Of a stretch of 64,000 nucleotides of DNA, positions 44,012 through 54,308 are shown piece by piece. The notes under the pieces are model-generated. The model did not search any database and was not told where the DNA came from. It was given only the letters and a program-made list of their open reading frames with translations. Position numbers and translations under genes: made by a program. The stretch comes from Moniliophthora roreri (lineage: Eukaryota > Basidiomycota > Agaricomycetes > Agaricales > Marasmiaceae). The stretch spans positions 248,001 to 312,000 of the forward strand of contig LATX02000181.1 of NCBI GenBank assembly GCA_001466705.2, given 5' to 3'. Within the stretch, counting starts at the first letter, position 1, and every line of letters begins with the position of its first letter.

Positions 44012-46773
44012 ATGGCTTCCGTGAGCGGCGCTCGGGCCTTCACAATAAAGACCAGGGACGTCAACCATGCCGGGCGAGATATGCATACACATCATCATTC
44101 CCATTCTCATACAGAGGTTTCCCCTCGAATCAGTGCGTTTCCTTTCCGTAGCGCCCTATATCGATGTTCACGATATTTTGCAACAGCTGTTCGCATTGAA
44201 TCCTCACAAGGATCGTCACTTGGAGGAACGACATATTCCCCTCCGCCAATTCCCTGTCCCTGCGATCCCTCGCTTCCCAGTAGCCTTCGATACTCACTGT
44301 TGCTATTCAAGGAGAAACAAGGATACCCCCTCTGGTCACCTCAACCTAATACGGAGCTCCCGGAGGAATATATCCGAGAAGGGATCAGAATTGGAGACGT
44401 CGGGATTGTTCACCATGATACACCATTTGATTTCCTTTTCAACATCACCTATGCAGCGAATCATCCTATAAACCACCGCGGCGTCCCCAAAGGGTTCACT
44501 CCAGTAGAATTGAGAGACATTGATATAACCAGAGTCCCGGAATATCGTGAAAACGATAGTCATGTCGTCGGTCCCAAGAATACGCTGTTGAAAGAAGAAG
44601 TCTTAGAGGAAGATCTGCAAGAAGGGTACGTGCTTGTCCTGCCGTTATCTCAGGTTCGGACGCTTATAATCTGGTATCATGAGTAGCTTTAGCAGGTCGT
44701 ACAGGTTTACCTCGTCGAATGATCAGGGTGCTATTCTGATGCTTCCTGAGGGAAGTACCCTTTCCAAACTGGAAAGTAAGGCCATTTTCCGTGCCTACGC
44801 CAAGAAAAATGCCCTCGCATGGTTTAGCTATGCCAAGGAGTGTCGCGGAAGAGAATTCCCGTCGGGTACAGATCCGTCATTGTATCTCGTCACCGGTTGG
44901 GAGAAATGCCCTGCTTGGGGCATTTCTTCATTTTGCAATTCTTTCTACAAGGGAACAACAGTCAACCTTCCCTTTAATGTTTTATCACCAGAGGAGGGTC
45001 GGCACAACGTCTATAGCTGGGGCCGCAGTGTTCTATGTCAGTCTCGCTGCCATCCAAGCATCAAGTTTTCTGGGAAGTCGCTACCAAATCAGACCGTTTT
45101 CATTCGCGGATTCAAGATCTCTAAAAGATCAAAGAAAGAGTTTAAAGTTCGAGATATCATGGGAACTCGCGTGACGGCCGAAAAAATCTTGGATCTGCCT
45201 TTCGAGCCATCTACCGGCGCTGGCCCGCCCCCTAGTAATGCATCCGAAGCGTCGAACGATCAAGGGCATGGATCCAATTCAGGGGGGCGCCACCGAACTA
45301 TTGCGCTCTCCGAAGAACTTGGAGATGGGGAGGACATGGACATCGATGACGATTCTCCACAAGAAGCCTCTTCGGTTGGTACTCTTTGAAATGGGCGTTC
45401 TGCGTACACAATTATAATCGATTTCCTTACAGTTTCACCCGTGCGACCTCATCAATGATTTCGCATATAATGTGGCCTCTAGCTTAAAAAGAACCATCCC
45501 CGATATCACTATCTCACACGACGATGACTGGATTTCCATGATTGATGCAGTAGGTCATTCTGTTGAAGTGTCAGCTGAAAGCGAGCTGATAACCTCACAG
45601 CTGGATGCATCTTTATCATTACCCAATGCGTTTGACTTTCTCATGCAGCTCTCCTATAATCTCACCGTGGTGGTTGATCCCAGTCAGTACGATTTGTTAT
45701 TGCTGCATAAAATGTATTTCTGATAAATGATTTAGATGCCATATACACCGAAATGATCCCCCCCACGGTCGCTATGTGCTCAAACTGCCGTGCTGGTACT
45801 GTCTTATGGCGACGCCACCTAAACACGCACGAGCGTCTCTGCCAAGTCTGTTACACGTATTTTGTAGCTCATAAAAGCTTGCCTCCACCTCTACACGCCG
45901 TGGAGGAAATCACTGCTCGAGTACATGTTGTGGAAGATGAGTTTGCTGTATATATTGCGGATGGTGAGTAATCAAGTGCTTGAAGCAACTCAGAGTATAC
46001 TAATAGGTTTTCAATATCGTTTATTTAAAGCCACTTCAGGTGTCACGTTCGGTGGAGGTAAGGCTTCAAATTCCTCCACATCGGCTTCACCTCGGTATGT
46101 CTATTTTAATTACTCGTCATTCCACGCGCTGAATATCGCTAGGGTGCTGAGGGAAAAAGGGACCCAGAGTTGCACACAGGTATTCTTCAATACCGATCAA
46201 TCCCGAGTCGCCACCGACACTGATCCTGAATTGTTACAGTGTAGACGCAAAAAACTCCTATGCGACCGTGAGGTGCCTTGTTCGAATTGTGTTGTGAAGG
46301 GAGAAGAGTGTAAGCAGTACGTCCCAAACCACCTACTTTGATAGCGACTTTTCTGACGCAGCAATAGGCCGGGATCATCACCGCCGGCACTACCATCACC
46401 GCCAGCACGATCATCACCGCCAGCACTATCATCACCGTCAGAAATGCCACTACCACCATCGCCACCAGCACTCCCAGTGCTACCATCACCGCCAGCACTA
46501 TCAATGCCAGAGCTGCCATTACCACCAGCACTTCCAATGCTACCATCGCCACCATTACCACCGCTGTCATTCCCGACACTACCATCACCACCACCAATGT
46601 CTGACTCTATTGACTTTATTGACTATATCTCCAGACCAGCAACGCCACCGACATTAGAGTCAGGTTACATGGAATATGACATGCAAACCAAGCGTGGGAG
46701 GTCCTCTTCGATGGGTTCTCGCTACAGTTACAGAATGCGGAGTACAAGCCACTCGCCAGCCTCATGTCATTAA
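44012..46773 (+). CDS. P6: tandem-family core fused to GATA-like and Zn2Cys6 zinc fingers
   Basis: Ten exons join in frame (44012-44132, 44187-44625, 44687-45374, 45433-45549, 45601-45682, 45736-45963, 46031-46094, 46143-46179, 46240-46316, 46368-46773), giving 752 residues. The first five exons match P1-P5: [19 protein letters not shown] with a longer His run, [36 protein letters not shown] and [12 protein letters not shown]. Exon 6 encodes a GATA-like finger, Cys497-x2-Cys500-x17-Cys518-x2-Cys521, with LWRR inside. Exons 8-9 encode a complete Zn(II)2Cys6 cluster with Cys590, 593, 600, 606, 609 and 616 and the RRKK core; a phase-0 intron lies between its first two and remaining coordinating groups. 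A Pro-rich linker and an [10 protein letters not shown] tail follow. This suggests a nuclear DNA-binding protein; the core function is unknown. Introns 1 and 4 are stop-free multiples of three. Confidence 0.85.
46368..46606 (+). repeat. Pro-rich minisatellite in the last exon of P6
   Basis: Imperfect repeats of CCATCACCGCCAGCACTA-like units encode SPPALP/LPSPPA segments between the Zn2Cys6 cluster and the Ser/Arg tail. P7 has a shorter, mostly non-repetitive linker at the same place, so the expansion is copy-specific. Confidence 0.75.
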
Positions 46774-47262
46774 AGCAATAATATGGGTCATTGTCGACAA
46801 GTCGTCTTCAATCATGTATATACAGGCTTTTCCAACCCGAGTCACATCAGGAATGGAACGGTAAAATGCATTGTAAACCCTTTGTGTGAGGGAGTTGTGG
46901 GGAAGACGCGTGTAGGCATAGTACATTGTTTGTCCTAGAATGAGACGAAGCGCTCGATTCATGTAGTTACAGTGTCCAAACGGGCGAGAGACCTGGGGAT
47001 TCTGATACCCTACACGAATATCAGCATCATTCGCGCGGGATTGCGAAAGCACACTTACACGCAGCGTGAACACCTGGGTATAGTTGGCTGTGATCGCGGA
47101 ACGGTAGGCTAGCCAGCAATGAGGCGGTAGAATGGTGCAACTGCAATACTCTGGCGGTTGAAGTGAGTGTATGTATTTGACGAAGCATGGAAGTTTGCGA
47201 TAGCGTTCTATATGCCAGAGGTCAGTCAGAAATCCATTGATATGGAAGATTGCCGCGCTCAC
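46762..47262 (-). CDS. Hypothetical 166-residue minus-strand frame overlapping the P6 end
   Basis: A single open frame of 166 codons converges on P6, its stop overlapping the last 12 bp of P6. It contains YRKLPCFVKYIHSL, CNYMNRALRLILGQ, YAYTRLPHNSLTQRVY and a C-terminal IYMIEDD. No signal peptide or membrane segment is clear. It sits at the 3' end of M unit G, and nothing comparable is visible in the other M units. An internal 49-nt segment with GTAAGT and TAG borders would shift the frame if spliced, so the unspliced reading is preferred. I do not recognise it; it may be chance. Confidence 0.25.
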   Translation of the reverse strand: MSAAIFHINGFLTDLWHIERYRKLPCFVKYIHSLQPPEYCSCTILPPHCWLAYRSAITANYTQVFTLRVSVLSQSRANDADIRVGYQNPQVSRPFGHCNYMNRALRLILGQTMYYAYTRLPHNSLTQRVYNAFYRSIPDVTRVGKACIYMIEDDLSTMTHIIALMT

Positions 47263-47269
47263 ATATCCC

Positions 47270-49520
47270 CGTAGGCACGATTCTGCCTCGTATCACCATC
47301 GAGAATCTGACTATCATCTCCTGTAGCCCAAAGCCCGCGTTATCGAGTTACCACTCAAGGGGCTAGCATGATAAACCGATACATTGCCCCACGAACTCTA
47401 CCATCCCACCCAACTCCCAGACATCCTCCAGAGCAGCCTAGCTAGCTTATGAATCACCTCCTGGAATGACTCGTCCAACGAACCATTCGTGTGTCTTCCA
47501 TGTTGACATGAAGGAATCTAACGACCAAAACCACTGACGCCCAGTAGGTGGCTGCCAAGATGCTTCTGGAAACCTCACCACCATGTGTTGGTGCCAAATG
47601 GTGTCAAGGTTCGTTTCCCAAATTTTCGTGGCGAGGTTCAGGCTGGAAGGCAGCAGAGGACAAGTCGTTGGTGGATTACGGGGCAAAGAGGGTTTCGGTA
47701 TCACGTGATTGTATTGTCGGCCTAGACCGCGGGCGACAGGGCGGGCGACAGGGCGGGCGAGTTGGATTTGTAACGTGGTTTCGACAGTCGATTCGGGTTT
47801 GCTTGTGCACACGCCTCGGCCCTCTGCTGTTCAAGCGTTGAGAAAGATTACGGGCATATGTGAAAAAATGAAACTTACATTCTGCCTTCGTTCACAATCC
47901 GTTTCAAGGACGAACAATACGAACTGTTCGTTCTTCGAAGTGTAGTCGACCTGTCGACGAGGGAAACGTTAAGAAGGGTACAACATCACATACAAAGCAA
48001 GGCTCACCTGGATCGTTCTCCTTCGTTCGCACGGTCTGGAACATTGTCTTCTGGACACTCTTTTCTCCCAGCTGGGCTCTCGAAGTTTCATACCCACTTT
48101 CGTATGGAGAAGGTATGACCCATCAACAGTAAGACGAGTTTAGTGTACAAAAGCTGGTGGGCCTAGTACCTAAAACGTCGAAATAACGGTTAGCATCGCG
48201 TAATTGGCATGGCATAGCAAATACGTACAAGATATGCACCGTACATAGCAACGTATCCAGATTTTGTTCGACAGCTGGTTGGAGTCAGGAGTCGCCAGCG
48301 CAATATCATGCTTCCGGAGTCAGTCATCCTAGGGTCGGAGCCTGGTTATGGAATCATCTAGTACGAGAGCTGCGTCCGCGTTCCAGAGCTAGCACTATTG
48401 ATATTCACCGTCAGCAACACGAACTATCGATTGTCACCTTGCTCACCTGCATTGCACTTCCCCACTGTATACCACAAGAACCACCCAAATGACATGCGTT
48501 CAATCCACAGCTCATCAACATCTGGGAAGAAAGGGCATGGTAGTACCTTGCATCCTTCAAATACACCCAACCAACTCTCGATATCCTTCGTCTCTCCAGA
48601 TATCTCGCCTAGCGAACAACAATCGCCTCTCCTACGCCGAAAAGATCGAATTTCATCACGAAAAACCCATGTATCGGGTCGGCGCTTTGTAGAGGGGTTC
48701 GATACACGGTGTCGATGAGAAGAGATACGGAGGTCTGCTGCCGAGTTTTATAACGGTATTCGGACTGAGAGGATGCGAACGTTGAGTCGCCGGTCAACCG
48801 ATAAGTGAAATGTAGGATTCACTCTGAAGAGCTGTGAGCTAGGCCCTGGATGACTATGGATTGTCTCAATAAACAAAAGTGCTATATGTAACGTGAAAAG
48901 GCAAACTCACCGGCACAGGCTCGCTAGGCCGCAATTCATCTGCTCTCCTTCATGATGACTCTAGGCCTGCTAGTCCCGGGAGAAAGGGACATTGTGAAAC
49001 CTGTAAGGCGATAATCAGCCTTCTGCTTGGGAGGACGCTGCGACCGACTTACAGAATAGCCAAAGAATAAGCTGTGTAGGGAAGGGGAGGTGATACATCA
49101 GTGAAATGCAAAGGTTGGATGGCGACAGTAGTCCAGCGTAAGTGGGTCTTGTTGTGTTCCATTGAACCTATCGTAATGATGGGAGACGCTACATATTTCG
49201 TAAAACATGAAGCCCACCACCAACGACTTTTCCTCTCTTCGAGTCGAATCTAAATTCCAATTGGCCTGTATCCGATGACGACGTTCTCAGTAAATCCTCT
49301 CCTCCGGGGTGTCCGCTTCGCCTGAGATGCGTTCGCAAGAGAATTGGGGTGATATGATTTGCTGTTCTGACTTGAAGCCTGAGGGATTTCAAGAATCCGC
49401 ATGAGGAGGGCCGATGAAATGAAGGGAGAGAGCAAGAGGCTGAATTGCAAGCGCTCGATGTCAGCCGCTGGACCCCGGTCCATGGACTGGTCACAGCACC
49501 ACCTTCAGTTTTCGTAATTC
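47270..49520 (-). pseudogene. M unit G: decayed minus-strand repeat unit
   Basis: The second module at about 47460-47640 keeps an open frame with FWSLDSFMST and EWFVGRVIPGG, aligning with the FWSLYLFMST versions in units B and C. The first module (FASSQSEYRYK, GFFVMKFDLFGVGEAIVV) is at 48609-48797. Short GGGCGACAG tandem repeats lie at 47727-47760. The 5' end carries the same CCATGGAC-containing stretch upstream of P7 as in the other units. Confidence 0.4.
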
Positions 49521-49959
49521 CCGCGTACCATTCTGCAACTCAATCTGGCATGGACAGCGCGTATGGATTGCGTATGGATTCGAGCGCCCACGATGTCCGT
49601 GTTACTGACCAGACAGGCCACTCAATTATCGCATATGAGAAACGTTCACAGAATCCATGGACAACTAATTGTGGTTTACGTGACCGAATATAGACCAGTC
49701 TCTCAGTCTGTTTTGCGCTCCTCTTAGTTCCTTCTGAGAGCCATCATATGGTTTCCTTTATGCGCCAAACATGTCCACCCAAATCACGCATCTGTCAAAT
49801 GATTGAAAAACTCAAACAGCTGTACCGAGGTCCATGACACACGGCGCCCATAGCATTGTATCAAATTTGGCACACCGAAAACAGCTTTTCTTCCTCTTCT
49901 GTCAACCCATTTCTGTCGATTCTCCTCCTGCCCAGCACTGGGCGAATCTTGACTTCGAG

Positions 49960-52490
49960 ATGGCCTCCGTTAGCGGCGCTCGGGCCTTCACAATGAACAC
50001 CAGGGATGTCAACCATGCCGGTCGAGATATGCATATGCACCATCATACTCATTCTCACTCAGAAATTTCCCCTCAAATTAGTGTGTTGCCTTTCTGTAGC
50101 GCCCTATACTGATGCTTACAATATGTTTACAACAGCTGTTCACATAGAATCCTCACAAGGATCATTACTTGGCAGAACGACATATTCCCCTCCGCCAATC
50201 CCTTGTCCTTGCGATCCTTCACTTCCCAGTAGTCTTCGGTATTCATTGTTGCTATTCAAGGAGAAACAAGGATACCCCCTTTGGTCACCTCAACCTAATA
50301 TGGCGCTCCCGGAGGAATACATCCGAGAAGGGATCAGAATTGGAGATGTCGGGATCGTTCACCATGATACACCATTTGATTTCCTCTTCAACATCACCTA
50401 TGCAGCAGATCACCCTATAAACCACCGTGGTGTCCCCAAGGGCTTCAGCCAAGTAAAACTGGCAGACCTTGACATCACTCAAGTTCAACAGCATCGTGAA
50501 AGTGATAGTCATGTCATTGGACCCAAGAATACATTATTGAAAGAAAGAGTCTTAGATGAGGACCTGCTAGAAGGGTATGTGCTCAATTGAAACACTGTTA
50601 CTGGGTTATACACAGCTACACTCATGTTGTCAATAGTTTTAGCAGGTCATACCAGTTTACATCAATAAATGATCAGGGCGCTATCTTGATGCTCCCTGAA
50701 GGAAGTTTTCTTTCTAAACTAGAAAGTAAAGCCATTTTCCGGGACTATGCAAAGAAACATGCTCTAGCATGGTTCAAGTATGCCAGGAGGCGACGTGGAA
50801 GAGAGTTCCCATCAGGTATTGACCCATCACTATACCTGGTTACTGGTTGGGAAAAATGCCCTGCTTGGGGCATATCTTCATTCTGCAATGCAGTAAATAA
50901 GGGAACAGCAGTTACCCTTCCATTCAATGTGCTCAAACCAGAGGAGGGATGTCATAATATCTATAGCTGGGGTCACAGTAGTCTATGTGAGTCCCATTGT
51001 CATCCAAACATCAATTCATCTGGCGATTGGCTACCAAACCAGACTGTTTTTGTTCGAGGATTCAAGGTCTCTAGGAAATCAGGAAAAAAATTGAAAGTTC
51101 GAGACATCACTGGAACTCATGTGACAGCTGAAAAAATCCTGGATATGCCTTTCAAATCCTCCACAGGCATTGGCACCAGCTCCAACAATGTTTCCAGAGC
51201 ATCAAACTATCAAGAGCATGGCTCCAGTTCAAGTGGTAAATATCAGACCATGGCATTCTCTGAAGGACCTGTAGCTGGAGATGAGATGGATATTGATGAT
51301 AGCTCACTCCAGGAAGCTTCTTCAGTGCGTTCTCTTTGGAACAAGCATTCTATGTATACAATTATAATTGGTTTTCCTGCAGTTTCACCCATGTGACCTT
51401 ATCAATGATTTCATATACAAAGTGGCCTCTAGCTCAGCAAGAACTATTCCCAATATCACTATCTCACATGATGATGATTGGATTTCTATAATCAATGAAG
51501 TAGGTCATTTTCAAGTGTCAGCTGGAGACAAACTGACAACCTTACAGCTGGATGCATCTCTATCATTACCCAATGCATTTGACTTTCTCATGCATATTTC
51601 CAAAAACTTCACAGTGGTGGTTGATTCTGGTCAGTGTGTTTTCATCCTCATTATGCAGCATTTGTGGCTAATAATGGTTCAGATGCCATATACACCAAAG
51701 CAATTCCCTTTGATGTTGTAATGTGCTCAAACTGCCGTGCTACAAAAACATTGGCATGGGTACACCACCCAGACACACATGAGTGCCTCTGCAGTAATTG
51801 CTACTTGCACTTTTTAGACCATAAGAGCTTGCCAGCACCTCCAGGTGCTGCACAGGAAATCACTGCACAAGTGCAGGTTGTGGAAGGTGAGTGATTAAGT
51901 ACTTGAAACAATTCAAGATATACTAATGTTGTTTCTCTAACTTCAAGCTCAAGGCAATTCATCAGCATCACTTCAGTATGTTTGTTTAACCACCCATCAT
52001 CTCATGCACTGAACTGAGTCAGGGCACCGAGAGGAAGAACACCCCAGAGCTGCATACAGGTATTCTTCAAAATCAATAACTCTCAAGTCTCCAATGATAC
52101 TGATCCTGAATTCATAACAGTGTAGGCGAAAAAAAATTAAATGCGACCGCGAGATGCCTTGTTCAAATTGTGTAATGAGAAGTGAAGTGTGTAAACGGTA
52201 AGTTTCTTAACCACCTACTTTAATAGTAACTTTCCTGATGCAACGATAGACCTGGATCGTCACGTCGGTCATCACCATCGGCACTATCACCACACACGCC
52301 AACATCACCAATGCAATCATCATCACTAACACCACCAGGGTTATACAGCCATCACCAACACGATAGTAGAACACATTACATAGAACACAACAGCCTGAGG
52401 CAAAGGGAGCGCGGGAGATCCTCTTCGATTGGTTCTCGCCGCAGTTTCAGGCGATCGGGAAGCAACTCGTCAGCTGGGTCATGTTATTAA
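49960..52490 (+). CDS. P7: tandem-family core with GATA-like and Zn2Cys6 fingers, CpG-depleted
   Basis: Ten exons join in frame with the same phases as P6 (49960-50080, 50136-50574, 50637-51324, 51383-51499, 51548-51629, 51683-51886, 51948-51975, 52023-52059, 52121-52197, 52250-52490), giving 677 residues. Conserved pieces include [55 protein letters not shown] and [12 protein letters not shown]. The GATA-like finger is Cys497-x2-Cys500-x18-Cys519-x2-Cys522; it has lost the WRR of P6. The Zn2Cys6 cluster (Cys570, 573, 580, 586, 589, 596) is perfect, with [16 protein letters not shown]. The tail is [12 protein letters not shown]. From about 50400 to 52250 CpG is rare although all ten exons remain open. 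Intron 4 (48 nt) is stop-free. Confidence 0.85.
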
Positions 52491-52936
52491 ACCTTACTCA
52501 TACCAATAGTCATGTTCATTGACAACAAATTGTCTTTAACCATAGGCAATGTCACCATGTATATAGAAGATATTTTTAAATCTGAGTAGGAATGGAACGG
52601 AATGCTACAGAATGCAGAATCACAGACATTTGCAGCTTTAAGGGCAAGTAGAGTGAACCGAAACTTAGCCATACAGAAAGCATGTGTACATATTAAATTA
52701 TTTATCCTACAGCACCCCCACTTGACATAAAATTTTCTTTCTGCCTCATTTACTAATTAAATTCCTGCACTCCCCTTGTCCGGTATGTTGAATGTTGATC
52801 CCATAGAATAAATGATCAACACACTGGTAGCAGGCTAAAGCACTTTTTGGAATACACAAGAGCGCATTCAAGGCCAACTCGGTAAAAAATACTGAATCTT
52901 TCCCATATTCTGTCTGCCAATTACCTACAGTCCACG
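52491..52936. other. AT-rich intergenic stretch
   Basis: This holds the 3' flanks of two converging genes (P7 and the secreted-protein gene). AT-rich, CpG-poor; no feature is supportable. Confidence 0.4.
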
Positions 52937-54308
52937 TCAGGTACATTCGACTAAATAATCCAAGCGGGTATTGGATGTTGTCGAATTTCTGAACTCCAAA
53001 AGGCCCGAGCGATCATCAACGTTCGTAACGACTCCTTCAATGTTGACAGCCCACTTGTAATGCCTTGAGTCTGCAGGATGTCTATTCAGAGAACTTCGAC
53101 TAACCGAGGAACTGAGCAATGGGAGCTTACCTTTTTTTCATAGTCGAACCAGACCCAACCTTTGGCAGTATACGGTACCTTACCCTCGACTTGTGGTGTA
53201 CACGCTTCAATATTCATCAAAACATGACCTTTGAAAACGCCTCAAGAAAAACAGCATGACCGGAGCACTCACATTAGCGTGGTACTCTTTGTCTTCAGGC
53301 GCTTCATAGTGTATTGTCTCTGTCGGCTCGGTGCCATTGTAGCTGGACGAAAAGCTCTTGATAGACAAATAAGCAAATTTTGAAAGATGGACGTCACGAA
53401 CTCCTCACGTCTTTGCGTCTTTGTTCGTGATCTCTGCGCTGACTGTGAACTCGTCGTACACGTTTACGGCTCCTCCAAAACCAAGTTGCACACCGATGGT
53501 GTTCGACTCTTCAGTTATTGAGGTCTCTGCACATTCGTGCTCATCAGGTGCTACCACAATGACGGACTCATTTCACTTACGTGTGACTATCAAAGACGAT
53601 TGAGAAGTCAACCCGTTGGATACTTCGAGCTCCATATATCCCGAGGTGCCGACGGCTATGCCCTGACCTTCGACGTTCTGGGCCAGACAATTTGGATCGT
53701 CTAAAATTGCCATTTGTTAGCTGATATTGGGGACCGACACAGATCAATGTATTTTACCTGTTCTCCGAACCGGGATGGGGTCGAGATCGACGCAAACGTA
53801 AGCAGGACGGTCCAGATACTACATATCTCAAAGTTGTGAGCGTGCACAAGCGGAAAGAACAACGGGACATACTTCTGGCGGGTTGGTCGTAATATTGCGG
53901 GAACCTGTTCCCCACTTCTCGTTGGCATAATTTTCAATGACTTTCCACCCGGGGACTATATAGCGAACGATGTCAGCAGCATTCGACTGACGAAATAAGA
54001 GGTAATACGAACGCTTCTTAGCATCGTCGGCGCTCAACTGAGTGCAAGTTCCGGCTCCGCGCTCCGACTGAATACCCGTACTATTATCAATCGAATACGT
54101 TCCATATAGAGTTCCATCTCCTTCGAATGCAAGGTACTGGCCAGCAGCCTCGTCGACAGCAATATGAGTGGGAACCAATCTCGCTACTTTAGAAAAAGGT
54201 AGTGCCGATACCCTCATGGCGACGAGGAGTAAAGCAACCTGGAGAATAGGGTCAGTGATCATCGTGTATCGATACCAACGAGGATACCTTGATGCGGAAA
54301 GCAAACAT
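52937..54308 (-). CDS. Secreted, beta-rich protein of unknown family, multi-exon
   Basis: On the minus strand the start codon is at 54308-54306. A 21-bp first exon is spliced (intron 54287-54239) to a hydrophobic stretch (VALLLVAMRVSALP), together a signal peptide. Further exons are visible at about 53750-53820 (ending near DLDPIPVRRT), 53580-53700, 53400-53530, 53275-53360 and 53139-53230, ending in a stop at 52937-52939. Several N-glycosylation sequons (NST, NIT, NGT) occur. The middle part alternates Ser/Thr with hydrophobic residues, as in extended beta-sheets. The donor before the last exon follows a run of seven A (53132-53138); the frames on its two sides differ by one base, so this is either a small disabling change or a homopolymer sequencing error. 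An aerolysin-type fold is possible but I cannot show it. Confidence 0.55.

Noticed and set aside
46444..46773. Pro-rich segment as an independent gene
   Set aside because: The frame is continuous with the Zn2Cys6 exon through a conserved phase-2 intron, and P7 has the matching last exon.
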